From NCBI GenBank assembly GCA_003563455.1, contig PWRV01000092.1, forward strand, positions 1 to 6,178: a DNA stretch of 6,178 bases, read 5' to 3'. Below, piece by piece: positions 1 to 5,053 of this stretch. The position numbers and the translations under genes were made by a program. Each line of letters begins with the position of its first letter. Position 1 is the stretch's first letter. A model generated the notes under the pieces. It saw only the letters and a list, made by a program, of their open reading frames with translations. It was not told the origin of the DNA and made no database searches. Source of the stretch: Thioalkalivibrio sp. (lineage in GTDB: Bacteria; Pseudomonadota; Gammaproteobacteria; Ectothiorhodospirales; Ectothiorhodospiraceae).

Positions 1-2
1 AA

Positions 3-146
3 AACGCCGCCGGCCTGGCTGTCAGCGGCTCGCTGACCGGCCTCCCGGAACTCCCGCAGCGCCATGTTTTCGATCGCGAATGCGCTATGCTCTGCGCATT
101 GCGGCTGCACGGGGCGGCCAATGGAAAGCCGGGGCAGGCAGTGTGA
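3..146 (+). CDS. possible C-terminal end of an upstream gene (partial, unidentified)
   Basis: A reading frame is open from the window's left edge to a TGA at 144-146, encoding about 47 residues. Its last codons overlap the GTG start of the acetyltransferase in a GTGA arrangement typical of translationally coupled genes. By my count about 77% of third codon positions are G or C and the second positions are the poorest in GC, as expected for a coding frame in this genome. I do not recognise the peptide (it contains GLPELPQRHVFDREC). The same codon-position pattern also fits the opposite strand. There an ATG at 65-63 would open a leftward gene beginning MALREFREAGQRAADSQAGG, divergent from the acetyltransferase. 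I cannot decide between the two from 146 bases. Confidence 0.35.
   Translation, partial: NAAGLAVSGSLTGLPELPQRHVFDRECAMLCALRLHGAANGKPGQAV
79..100. promoter_or_regulatory. short inverted repeat upstream of the acetyltransferase
   Basis: Two perfect 7-base arms, AATGCGC (79-85) and GCGCATT (94-100), are separated by 8 bases. The site lies about 43 bases before the GTG start of the acetyltransferase. It would sit in a divergent promoter region if the left-edge gene is leftward, or inside the end of a coding frame if that gene is rightward. No T-run follows, so it is not a classical terminator. It could be an operator or a chance repeat. Confidence 0.25.
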
Positions 147-631
147 TCATCCGTTACGCCCACCGGGGCGACGCCGGCGCGGTCGCCGCGATCTGGAATC
201 CGCAGATACGGGGCACCGTCGCCACATTCGAGCATCGGGAATATCCGGTGGATGAGGTTGCGCAGATGATCGATGCGCGCCAGGAAGTCGGGCTCGTCTG
301 GCTCGTTGCCGAGGAAGCGGGGGAAGTGGCCGGATTCGCAACCTTTGCGCCCTTCCGGGAGGGAGACGGTTATGCAAGGACCATGGAACACTCGATTTTT
401 CTGGATCCGGATGCGGCCGGGGACGGCATTGGCGAACGCCTGATGGAGGCACTGTTGCGTGAGGGCCGGGCACGCGGCGTGCATTCCCTGATCGCCTGCG
501 TTACCGGAGAAAATGACGTGGGCCTGAAGTTCCACCGCGACCAGGGTTTCGAGCTGATCGGGTCGATACCCGAGGCGGCGCAGAAGTTCGGTCGCTGGAT
601 GGATCTGCGAATTCTACAGCGGCGGTTGTGA
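143..631 (+). CDS. GNAT family N-acetyltransferase, phosphinothricin-acetyltransferase-like
   Basis: This predicted cytoplasmic acetyl-CoA-dependent N-acetyltransferase has 162 residues, the usual length for the PAT-like branch of the GNAT superfamily. I chose the GTG at 143 because family similarity begins there (VIIRYAHRGDAGAVAAIWN, matching the 'IR-A---DA-AIAAIYN' opening of relatives). The longer version from ATG 80 adds an arginine/alanine-rich tail unlike the family. A weak purine stretch (GGGGCAGG, 131-138) precedes it. The EHSIFLDP strand (residues 82-89) carries the Glu conserved in this branch. It leads into the acetyl-CoA loop AAGDGIG (91-97) and the helix GERLMEALLREGRARG. The C-terminal block ENDVGLKFHRDQGFELIG (123-140), followed by KFGRWMDL (148-155), is highly typical. 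The acetyl-CoA loop carries Asp where relatives usually have Arg or Lys. PAT-like proteins acetylate amino-acid analogues such as phosphinothricin or methionine sulfoximine, or methionine itself; the substrate here cannot be told. Confidence in the family is high. Confidence 0.9.
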   Translation: MIIRYAHRGDAGAVAAIWNPQIRGTVATFEHREYPVDEVAQMIDARQEVGLVWLVAEEAGEVAGFATFAPFREGDGYARTMEHSIFLDPDAAGDGIGERLMEALLREGRARGVHSLIACVTGENDVGLKFHRDQGFELIGSIPEAAQKFGRWMDLRILQRRL

Positions 632-750
632 GAAATCGCCGGAGAAACAGGGGGCGGAAACCGGTCTCCCCGCTGCCGCCGTCGGGAGAGGTTGCGGCGT
701 GGGGGTGGCCGCGCTCCGGTGACAGCACCTGAAGGCCAAAGGAGGCAACG
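632..750. other. intergenic spacer between acetyltransferase and coiled-coil gene
   Basis: This GC-rich spacer of 119 bases has no convincing -10/-35 pair and no hairpin followed by a T-run. Only the strong ribosome binding site AGGAGG at 740-745 stands out, five bases before the next start. Transcription of the coiled-coil gene may come from an unrecognised promoter here or by read-through. Confidence 0.4.
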
Positions 751-1038
751 ATGAGTGATCGTGACGAGTACGTAGAGAAGATGAAGGCGCGGATCGACCA
801 GTGGAGTGCCGATCTGGCCAAGCTCGAGGCCCGTTCGCGCGAGGCCGAGGCGGATATGCGGGCGAAATACGATGAGCAGATCAAGGAGCTGCGGGACGAG
901 CGGGAACGCGCGGAGGAGCGGCTGAAGGAACTGCAGCGGGCCAGCGAGGAGTCGTGGAAGCGCATGCGCGACGGCATGGAGTCGGCCTGGGACGATATGG
1001 TCCGGGCATTCCGGGACGCCTCGGACCGTTTCCGTTAA
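751..1038 (+). CDS. small charged coiled-coil protein (sll1863-like stress response family)
   Basis: This 95-residue protein starts at an ATG preceded by an ideal AGGAGG at 740-745. It has no signal peptide, cysteine or membrane segment, so it is probably a soluble cytoplasmic protein. Residues 5-66 are almost entirely Glu, Asp, Lys, Arg, Ala and Leu with a heptad-like rhythm (YVEKMKARIDQWSADLAKLE, then DEQIKELRDERERAEERLKE), predicting a long helix or coiled coil. The C-terminal part (67-95) has regularly placed aromatic residues (SWKRMRDGMESAWDDMVRAF), an amphipathic helix that could fold back on the first. Layout and wording (DEYVEKMKAR-IDQW-A-LAKLEAR) resemble the small coiled-coil family named after cyanobacterial Sll1863, linked to stress response. 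I make that assignment from memory of the pattern, and no biochemical role is known to me. It is separated by 119 and 321 bases from its neighbours, so it is probably transcribed alone. Confidence 0.85.
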   Translation: MSDRDEYVEKMKARIDQWSADLAKLEARSREAEADMRAKYDEQIKELRDERERAEERLKELQRASEESWKRMRDGMESAWDDMVRAFRDASDRFR

Positions 1039-1083
1039 TGTGAAAGTCGCGCATTGCCCCCCTCTCCCGCTTGCGGACCAGGT

Positions 1084-1182
1084 GCCCAAGGGCCGGGGAC
1101 AGATTTGCAAATCTGTCCCCGGGGCGCCGGGAGCGACTCGAACCGCCGCAGGCGGGCCCGAAGGGCGGAGGGCAGGATGCCC
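1084..1182. repeat. array of hairpins with a perfect 30-base palindrome, REP-like element
   Basis: Five perfect stem-loops lie in about 100 bases. GCCC-AA-GGGC spans 1084-1093. A 30-base perfect palindrome spans 1093-1122, each half reading CCGGGGACAGATTTG or its complement. CCGCC-GCA-GGCGG spans 1143-1155, GCCC-GAA-GGGC spans 1156-1166, and GGGCA-GGA-TGCCC spans 1170-1182. The last three stems each have a three-base loop. The GGGGACAGATTT/AAATCTGTCCCC palindrome resembles dispersed palindromes I know from many proteobacterial genomes, where such REP-like units are often mobilised by REP-associated tyrosine transposases. No transposase lies in this window. The array sits directly after the coiled-coil gene and could also help end transcription or protect the mRNA end, although no T-run follows. 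The hairpins are certain by inspection; the REP assignment is an inference because only one copy is visible. Confidence 0.7.
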
Positions 1183-1359
1183 GGAGTAACGGGGTCGCAA
1201 GCGGGGGAGGGGGATTTTCATTGTCGGGGGTGAGGACCGGGCCCACCATAAGGCACTGGACGGTCTCCGGAAATTCAACCCGACCGCTCGTCCGAGCGGT
1301 CGATGATCACGGGCCTCGTCCCGGTGGTTTCGTAAACGTATCCCGTCAGGGGAGGGCAC
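1183..1359. other. gene-free upstream region of the transglutaminase gene
   Basis: This is the remainder of the 321-base spacer between the coiled-coil gene and the transglutaminase gene. It is GC-rich, with a short T-run at 1215-1218 and a CATAAG hexamer near 1247, but no -35/-10 pair with proper spacing. It contains the inverted repeat at 1281-1302 and a purine-rich ribosome binding site (AGGGGAGGG, 1348-1356). No coding frame here looks convincing. Confidence 0.45.
1281..1302. promoter_or_regulatory. perfect 10+10 inverted repeat, operator-like
   Basis: The arms CGACCGCTCG (1281-1290) and CGAGCGGTCG (1293-1302) are exact reverse complements separated only by TC. The site ends 57 bases before the transglutaminase start. 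The short spacer and the GACCG...CGGTC edges resemble operators of dimeric TetR-type repressors. No regulator gene is visible here, so the binding protein is unknown. As RNA it would form a very stable hairpin, but no T-run follows and no gene ends just before it, which argues against a terminator. Confidence 0.5.
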
Positions 1360-2151
1360 ATGTGGGTGCGGGTCAGCTGCAAGCTGGAAATGGCGTTCGA
1401 GGTCCCAAGCCCGATGATCCTGCTCCTGCGGCCACGGAGTGATTCGAGGCAATGGGTGTCGCGTGACCACTACGGGGTCTGGCCGGCGTTGCCCATCTAC
1501 GAATTCACCGACATCTTTGGCAACCAGTGCCAGCGCCTGTTGAGCCCCGCGGGTTCGTTGCAGCTGGAGGTGTCCTCCGATGTCCATGTTGCCCCGGCAA
1601 TCGAACGGCGTCCGGGTGCCGCCTTCGTCGAGGTGCAGGATCTTCCGGACGAAACCCTGACCTACCTGGCCCCAAGCCGCTATTGCGAGTCCGACAGGCT
1701 TGGCGGCCTCGCCGCCCGGATCTCCGGCCACTGCCGGCCCGGATACGAGCAGGTGCAGGCGATATCGGAGTGGATTCACCGAAAGCTGGAATACCGTACC
1801 AAGTCGGACCCGGTCCCGATCTCCGCTGAGGAGGTGCTGGAACGGGGGCACGGCGTGTGCCGCGACTTCGCCCATGTCGGAATCGCGCTGTGCCGCAGTC
1901 TCAGCATCCCCGCGCGGATCACGGTTGGCTATCTCCACCGGCTGGAGCCAATGGATCTGCACGCCTGGTTCGAGGCCTTCGTGGGTGGCAAGTGGTACGT
2001 CTTCGATCCGACGCGGTCCACGCTCGGCGGGGGGCGGGTCTGCCTCGGTCATGGCCGGGACGCCGCCGACGTGCCGGTCTTCACGCAATTCGGTCCGCCG
2101 GTACTTCCGACGCGGATGGATGTGACGGTGGACGCGATCCCCGGACCCTGA
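1360..2151 (+). CDS. transglutaminase-like cysteine peptidase/amidase family protein
   Basis: This 263-residue protein of the bacterial transglutaminase-like superfamily is usually predicted to hydrolyse or exchange amide bonds in proteins or peptides. The ATG at 1360 follows a strong purine stretch at 1348-1356. Residues 1-75 match the N-terminal beta domain of this group (CKLEM, LLLRPRSD, YEFTDIFGNQCQRLLSPAGSLQLE). The catalytic core spans about 130-220. Cys167 lies in RGHGVCRDFAHVGIALCR, His201 in MDLHAWFEAFVGG and Asp216 in WYVFDPTRS, an intact triad, so an active enzyme is expected. The tail GRDAADVPVFTQFGPP (232-247) is also typical. There is no signal peptide or membrane helix, pointing to the cytoplasm. 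Relatives are often encoded beside ATP-grasp and alpha-E proteins; an ATP-grasp gene does follow, but 393 bases away behind its own promoter. The substrate is unknown. A possible operator lies upstream. Confidence 0.93.
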   Translation: MWVRVSCKLEMAFEVPSPMILLLRPRSDSRQWVSRDHYGVWPALPIYEFTDIFGNQCQRLLSPAGSLQLEVSSDVHVAPAIERRPGAAFVEVQDLPDETLTYLAPSRYCESDRLGGLAARISGHCRPGYEQVQAISEWIHRKLEYRTKSDPVPISAEEVLERGHGVCRDFAHVGIALCRSLSIPARITVGYLHRLEPMDLHAWFEAFVGGKWYVFDPTRSTLGGGRVCLGHGRDAADVPVFTQFGPPVLPTRMDVTVDAIPGP

Positions 2152-2229
2152 GCTCAAGGCCCAGGGGCGTAGTTGTACCTATTTACAAAATAAAAATTCC
2201 GTCCCTTTCCAGCACTGCTTCGCAGACGG
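2152..2229. other. AT-rich segment after the transglutaminase gene
   Basis: GC content drops sharply, most clearly at 2172-2199, which includes an A-rich run (ACAAAATAAAAATT). It holds a small inverted repeat, TTGTA (2173-2177) and TACAA (2184-2188), just upstream of the best promoter candidate. It may be an upstream activator or repressor site, or an UP-like A-tract. No coding frame in it is convincing, and no terminator hairpin for the transglutaminase gene is apparent. Confidence 0.35.
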
Positions 2230-2258
2230 CTTACAAGCGTCTTCGATCATACTATACT
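2230..2258 (+). promoter_or_regulatory. sigma70-like promoter for the ATP-grasp gene
   Basis: CTTACA (2230-2235, 4 of 6 matches to TTGACA) and TATACT (2253-2258, 5 of 6 matches to TATAAT) are 17 bases apart, the ideal distance. They lie at the end of an AT-rich stretch that contrasts with the GC-rich surroundings. Transcription would start near 2265, giving a leader of about 280 bases before the GTG at 2545. This is the best promoter match I found in the window. Confidence 0.55.
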
Positions 2259-2264
2259 TCGTGT

Positions 2265-2544
2265 GAAAAGCGGCTCGCCGGTCCGCGCCGCGGATTCCGT
2301 CTGAAGTTGTTTGCGCAGTGTTCGGCGGACGGCTCTGGTAGCCGTCGGGTGTTGGTAGAAACACCGCGAATGCGGCAGGTCATGCCGTGACCCGTGGACC
2401 GTTGGTCTTCCGGCACCTGATCGGCGCGAGGGCTCGCCACCTTCGGGCAATGGCAACGCTAAGAGCGTATTGCGCACGATAGAACTCCCTTCGTGGTCAC
2501 CGGGATAGCAGCCGCCATCCAACATCACCCACCGAGGAGTCGAT
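2265..2544 (+). ncRNA. candidate structured 5' leader of the ATP-grasp mRNA
   Basis: The roughly 280 bases between the predicted start and the GTG hold no convincing gene but several perfect hairpins. GACGGC/GCCGTC (2328-2346) has loop TCTGGTA. GGTGTT/AACACC (2348-2365) has loop GGTAGA. CGGCA/TGCCG (2373-2387) has loop GGTCA. A longer arm, GCAAT-GGCA-ACGCT-AAG-AGCGT-ATTGC (2447-2473), has two five-base stems stacked around a four-base bulge. The first two hairpins are one base apart and both carry GGTA at or in their loops. A six-codon open frame, ATG CGG CAG GTC ATG CCG TGA (2370-2390), overlaps the third hairpin but has no ribosome binding site. I recognise no known riboswitch class. Length and structure suggest post-transcriptional control, which is an inference. 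Confidence 0.35.
2534..2539 (+). promoter_or_regulatory. ribosome binding site fixing the GTG start of the ATP-grasp gene
   Basis: GAGGAG lies five bases before GTG 2545. An ATG at 2543 overlaps this GTG but is in another frame (ATG TGT CAA) that does not give the protein. The site is flanked by CGA (2533-2535) and TCG (2540-2542), so GGAG could be shown in the loop of a three-base stem. That is too short to mean much on its own. Confidence 0.7.
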
Positions 2545-3870
2545 GTGTCAAAAAACGTTTTCATCATCGGTGCCGATACCTTCAACATGCGGAAGGTCCG
2601 AAAAGTCGAGATTGATGCCGACTTCAAACTTCACGAACTCCTGAGTTTTGACGAAGTGAAGGGAAAGGGCCTTTACCCCGTTGAGGAATGCCTTGCAAAG
2701 GCAAGGGAACGTCTCGAAAAATTCGACGGTTCAATCGATGCGATTATCGGATACTGGGACTTTCCGGTCACCACGCTCGTTCCGATCCTGTGTCGCGAAT
2801 ACGGACTGCCATCGCCGACACTCGAGAGCGTGCTGCGGTGCGAACACAAATACTGGAGCCGGCTCGAGCAGCACAAGGTGATCCCGGATATGACCCCGCG
2901 CTTTGGCGTGGTGAATCCCTTCGACGACGCAGCGATCAAGGAGATCGACGTTCCGTTCCCGTTCTGGATCAAGCCGGTCAAGGGCACGGACTCGCTCCTC
3001 GCTTTCAAGGTGCGCAACCGGCGCGAGCTGGATCACGCGATTGGCAGGATCCGGGAGCGGATCGACCGGATCGGAAGACCCTTCGACAAGATCCTCTCGC
3101 ATGCGGAACTGCCCGGCGAAATCGCGGACATCGGCGGCCACCACTGCATCATCGAGGAGGTCATCGGCGGTCGTCAGTGCACGATCGAGGGTTATGTCTT
3201 TGACGGAGAGCCGCGGCATCACGGGATCATCGACTCGATCAACTACTCCAAGCGCTCGTCCTTCCTTCGCTATCAGTACCCGTCGATCCTGCCGAAGCGG
3301 GTGAAGAGCCGGATCAGTGAAGCGACGGACAGGCTTCTGCGGCATCTGGAGTACGACGATGCGACCTATAACGTGGAGTATTTCTACCAGCCGAAGACCG
3401 AGAAGCTGATGTTGCTGGAGATCAATCCGCGCCTGTCGCAATCACACAGCGACATGTTCGAGAAGGTGGACGGTGCGTCCAATTTCCAGATCATGCTCGA
3501 GCTCGCGCTGGGCAGGGAACCCGATTTCCCGTTGCGGCGCGGTCGTTACGGATGCGCGGCGAAGTTCCACGTGCGGGTGTTCGAGGATGGCATCGTCTCC
3601 CATGCCCCCGATGCCGCCGATATCGAGCGCATAGAGCACGAGTTTCCCGAGACGCTGATCGAACTCAAGGTCAGGCAGGGGGATCGGTTGTCGGAGATGC
3701 TGGAGCAGGACAGCTACAGCTACGACATCGCCCACGTCCACACCGGAGCCCGCGACCAGAAGGCCCTGCTGGACAAGTACAACCGTATCCTGCAGGCGCT
3801 GCACTTCGAGTTCGACGCCGTTCCGGACGAGTCGATCGAGGCACCCGAGGTGGAGGAGATCACGGCCTGA
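2545..3870 (+). CDS. ATP-grasp carboxylate-amine/thiol ligase family protein, substrate unknown
   Basis: This 441-residue protein belongs to the ATP-grasp fold, in which ATP activates a carboxylate as an acyl-phosphate for attack by an amine, thiol or similar group. The N-terminal Rossmann-like part (about 1-100) starts VFIIGAD. The linker ending CEHKYWSRLEQHKVIPD (99-115) carries the usual first lysine, Lys102. The ATP-binding domain has FPFWIKPVKGTDS (138-150, with Lys143), the hinge-like CIIEEVIGG (201-209, Glu204/Glu205) and metal-binding residues Glu278 (YNVEYFY), Glu292 and Asn294 in LLEINPRLSQSHSDMF. These are in normal, not circularly permuted, order, and all key residues are present. 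The C-terminal ~120 residues (KFHVRVFEDGI onward) resemble the lid or oligomerisation part of biotin-carboxylase-like members. No biotin-carrier partner is encoded nearby. The end is acidic (ESIEAPEVEE). The gene has its own promoter and long leader and converges on gpmA. Its first ~170 bases are poorer in GC than the rest. The ligated substrate cannot be told from sequence. Confidence 0.9.
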   Translation: MSKNVFIIGADTFNMRKVRKVEIDADFKLHELLSFDEVKGKGLYPVEECLAKARERLEKFDGSIDAIIGYWDFPVTTLVPILCREYGLPSPTLESVLRCEHKYWSRLEQHKVIPDMTPRFGVVNPFDDAAIKEIDVPFPFWIKPVKGTDSLLAFKVRNRRELDHAIGRIRERIDRIGRPFDKILSHAELPGEIADIGGHHCIIEEVIGGRQCTIEGYVFDGEPRHHGIIDSINYSKRSSFLRYQYPSILPKRVKSRISEATDRLLRHLEYDDATYNVEYFYQPKTEKLMLLEINPRLSQSHSDMFEKVDGASNFQIMLELALGREPDFPLRRGRYGCAAKFHVRVFEDGIVSHAPDAADIERIEHEFPETLIELKVRQGDRLSEMLEQDSYSYDIAHVHTGARDQKALLDKYNRILQALHFEFDAVPDESIEAPEVEEITA

Positions 3871-4033
3871 GGCACACTGCCTGCGAAGCCACAGTCGACG
3901 CGGGTGCCCGGCGAAGAGCCGAGCGCAGCGGTCGCGAGACGTCCTGATGGTGGCCGCAATGATCCACGCGAAGGTGTCTGCCCCGGATCCGGAACCGCCC
4001 GCGCGTGCCGTCAGCGCAGGACAGGGAGCGCGA
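3871..4033. other. convergent spacer between ATP-grasp gene and gpmA
   Basis: Both flanking genes end here, so transcription from both sides should stop in these 163 bases. A weak CGGC-GAAGA-GCCG hairpin (3909-3921) and a ten-base palindrome CCGGATCCGG (3983-3992, no loop) are present. Neither has a T-run on either strand. I therefore see no convincing intrinsic terminator; Rho-dependent ending is possible. Confidence 0.4.
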
Positions 4034-4783
4034 TCAACCGTTACCGTCCATGCGGCGGGCGATGTCGCGGGGCAGTTCCACGCCGTCCGGCACCGGGCCG
4101 ATATAGCGGCTCGACCGCGGCCGGAGTTCTTCGTCGAGATCATAGAGCAGCGGCACGCCAACAGGGATTTCGACATGGGGGATGACCGCGTCCGCGATTC
4201 CATCCAGTATCTTCACCATGCCCCGGATCGAGTTGCCGTGCGCCGACACCAGCGGCGTGCGCCCCTTCTTCAGCGCCTGCATCACGGGGCCTACCCATGC
4301 CGGCTTCATGCGCGACACGGTGTCCTGCAGGCTCTCGCCGCGCGGCAGCCGTTTCCGCGGCACCTCCGCATACCGCGGGTCGTGCCCCGGGAAGCGGGGA
4401 TCCTCCGGGTCCAGTTGCGGCGGTCGCACGTCCCAGGAACGGCGCCATTCATGCACCTGCTCGTCGCCGGCCAGCTCGGCCATCTCGGCCTTGTCGAAGC
4501 CCTGCAAAGCGCCGTAGTGACGCTCGTTGAGGCGCCAGTCGCGCACCACCGGAAGCCAGGCGAGTTCCATTCCGTCCAGAGTGATCCACAGTGTCCGGAT
4601 CGCCCGGATCTGCACCGAGGTGAAGCACAGGTCCGGCACCAGGGCCTCGGCCGTCAGCGCCGCGGCGGCATCGGCCGCCTGTTGCCTGCCGGTGTCGGTC
4701 AGATCGACGTCGGTCCAGCCGGTGAAAAGGTTGGAGCGGTTCCAGGAGCTCTCGCCGTGCCGCAGAAGGATCAGTTGGGACAT
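4034..4783 (-). CDS. gpmA: 2,3-bisphosphoglycerate-dependent phosphoglycerate mutase
   Basis: This 249-residue cytoplasmic glycolysis/gluconeogenesis enzyme interconverts 3- and 2-phosphoglycerate through a phosphohistidine. The length is as expected for GpmA. The start at ATG 4783-4781 gives MSQLILLRHGESSWN, aligning with family N-termini, and a GGGAGAG lies about seven bases upstream. Upstream extension in the same frame is unlike the family. Key residues: Arg8 and the phospho-acceptor His9 in LLRHGESSWN, the FTGWTDVDLT block (20-29), TSVQIRAIRTLW (55-66), the acid/base Glu87 in RLNERHYGALQG (84-95), and His182 in VSAHGNSIRGMVKILDG. The substrate-loop segment ESLQDTVSRMKPAW (150-163) and the C-terminal EIPVGVPLLYDLDEELRP (205-222) are also typical. 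Nothing is missing, so an active enzyme is expected. It is convergent with the ATP-grasp gene and divergent from ftsH, about 270 bases apart, so it is probably monocistronic or the first gene of a short unit. Confidence 0.95.
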   Translation of the reverse strand: MSQLILLRHGESSWNRSNLFTGWTDVDLTDTGRQQAADAAAALTAEALVPDLCFTSVQIRAIRTLWITLDGMELAWLPVVRDWRLNERHYGALQGFDKAEMAELAGDEQVHEWRRSWDVRPPQLDPEDPRFPGHDPRYAEVPRKRLPRGESLQDTVSRMKPAWVGPVMQALKKGRTPLVSAHGNSIRGMVKILDGIADAVIPHVEIPVGVPLLYDLDEELRPRSSRYIGPVPDGVELPRDIARRMDGNG

Positions 4784-5053
4784 GGTGCATCTCTCCCATG
4801 GTGGGGCCGCCGGGGCGTGGCGGTTCCGACATGTCTCGCCGCCGTGGTCCGCGTACCGGCCGCGATGGACACCGGCGGTATCCGGCCCGGCGCCCTCCGG
4901 CGCGCAGTGGGCCACGCGGGTCCCGCGCGGCCGGACGAAGGATCTGCCCCAGGGTGGCGCGGGGTCACGCAGGATGGAACGTGATGGACCGATAATTGAC
5001 CTAATAGGATAGGGACGTCAACGGATACGAGCCGAGGGAGGAGACTCACGAAG
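4784..5053. promoter_or_regulatory. divergent promoter region between gpmA and ftsH
   Basis: This spacer of 270 bases is GC-rich except for an AT-rich island at about 4990-5011 (GATAATTGACCTAATAGGAT). Leftward, TTGACG (5021-5016) and AATTAT (4997-4992) with an 18-base gap could serve gpmA. Rightward, TTGACC (4996-5001) and GATAAT (4991-4996) look promoter-like but lack a partner at the right distance. A strong ribosome binding site, GGAGGAG (5037-5043), precedes the ftsH ATG by ten bases. The exact promoters are uncertain. The region from 4784 to about 4980 shows nothing else I can support. Confidence 0.35.

Noticed and set aside
1093..1182. Intrinsic terminator of the coiled-coil gene
   Set aside because: The stems are strong, but no T-run follows any of them on the plus strand, and the multi-hairpin layout fits a REP-like element better. 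A secondary role in ending transcription remains possible.
1084..1182. CRISPR array
   Set aside because: The hairpins differ from each other in sequence and spacing. There are no identical direct repeats with unique spacers and no cas gene.
1071..1442. Plus-strand frame through the spacer and into the transglutaminase gene
   Set aside because: It begins within the repeat region, overlaps the start of the transglutaminase gene in another frame, and its translation (RFANLSPGRRERLEPPQAG...) is the kind of spurious peptide produced by palindromic repeats.
370..2157. A 595-codon open frame on the minus strand running antisense to three genes
   Set aside because: Its protein is rich in Arg, Pro and His with no recognisable domain. 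It crosses intergenic DNA and the hairpin array, and it lies opposite genes with clear family motifs. Long antisense frames are expected in GC-rich DNA.
2182..2210. A second promoter with TTTACA (2182-2187) as -35
   Set aside because: No -10-like hexamer lies 16-18 bases downstream (the position reads CTTTCC).
2179..2627. Minus-strand small frames in the ATP-grasp leader
   Set aside because: They have no ribosome binding site and no recognisable composition or domain, and one runs antisense into the start of the ATP-grasp gene.
3947..4984. A 345-codon plus-strand frame opposite gpmA
   Set aside because: The minus-strand gpmA has every catalytic motif. The opposite frame gives a low-complexity His/Arg/Gly/Pro-rich translation without a domain.
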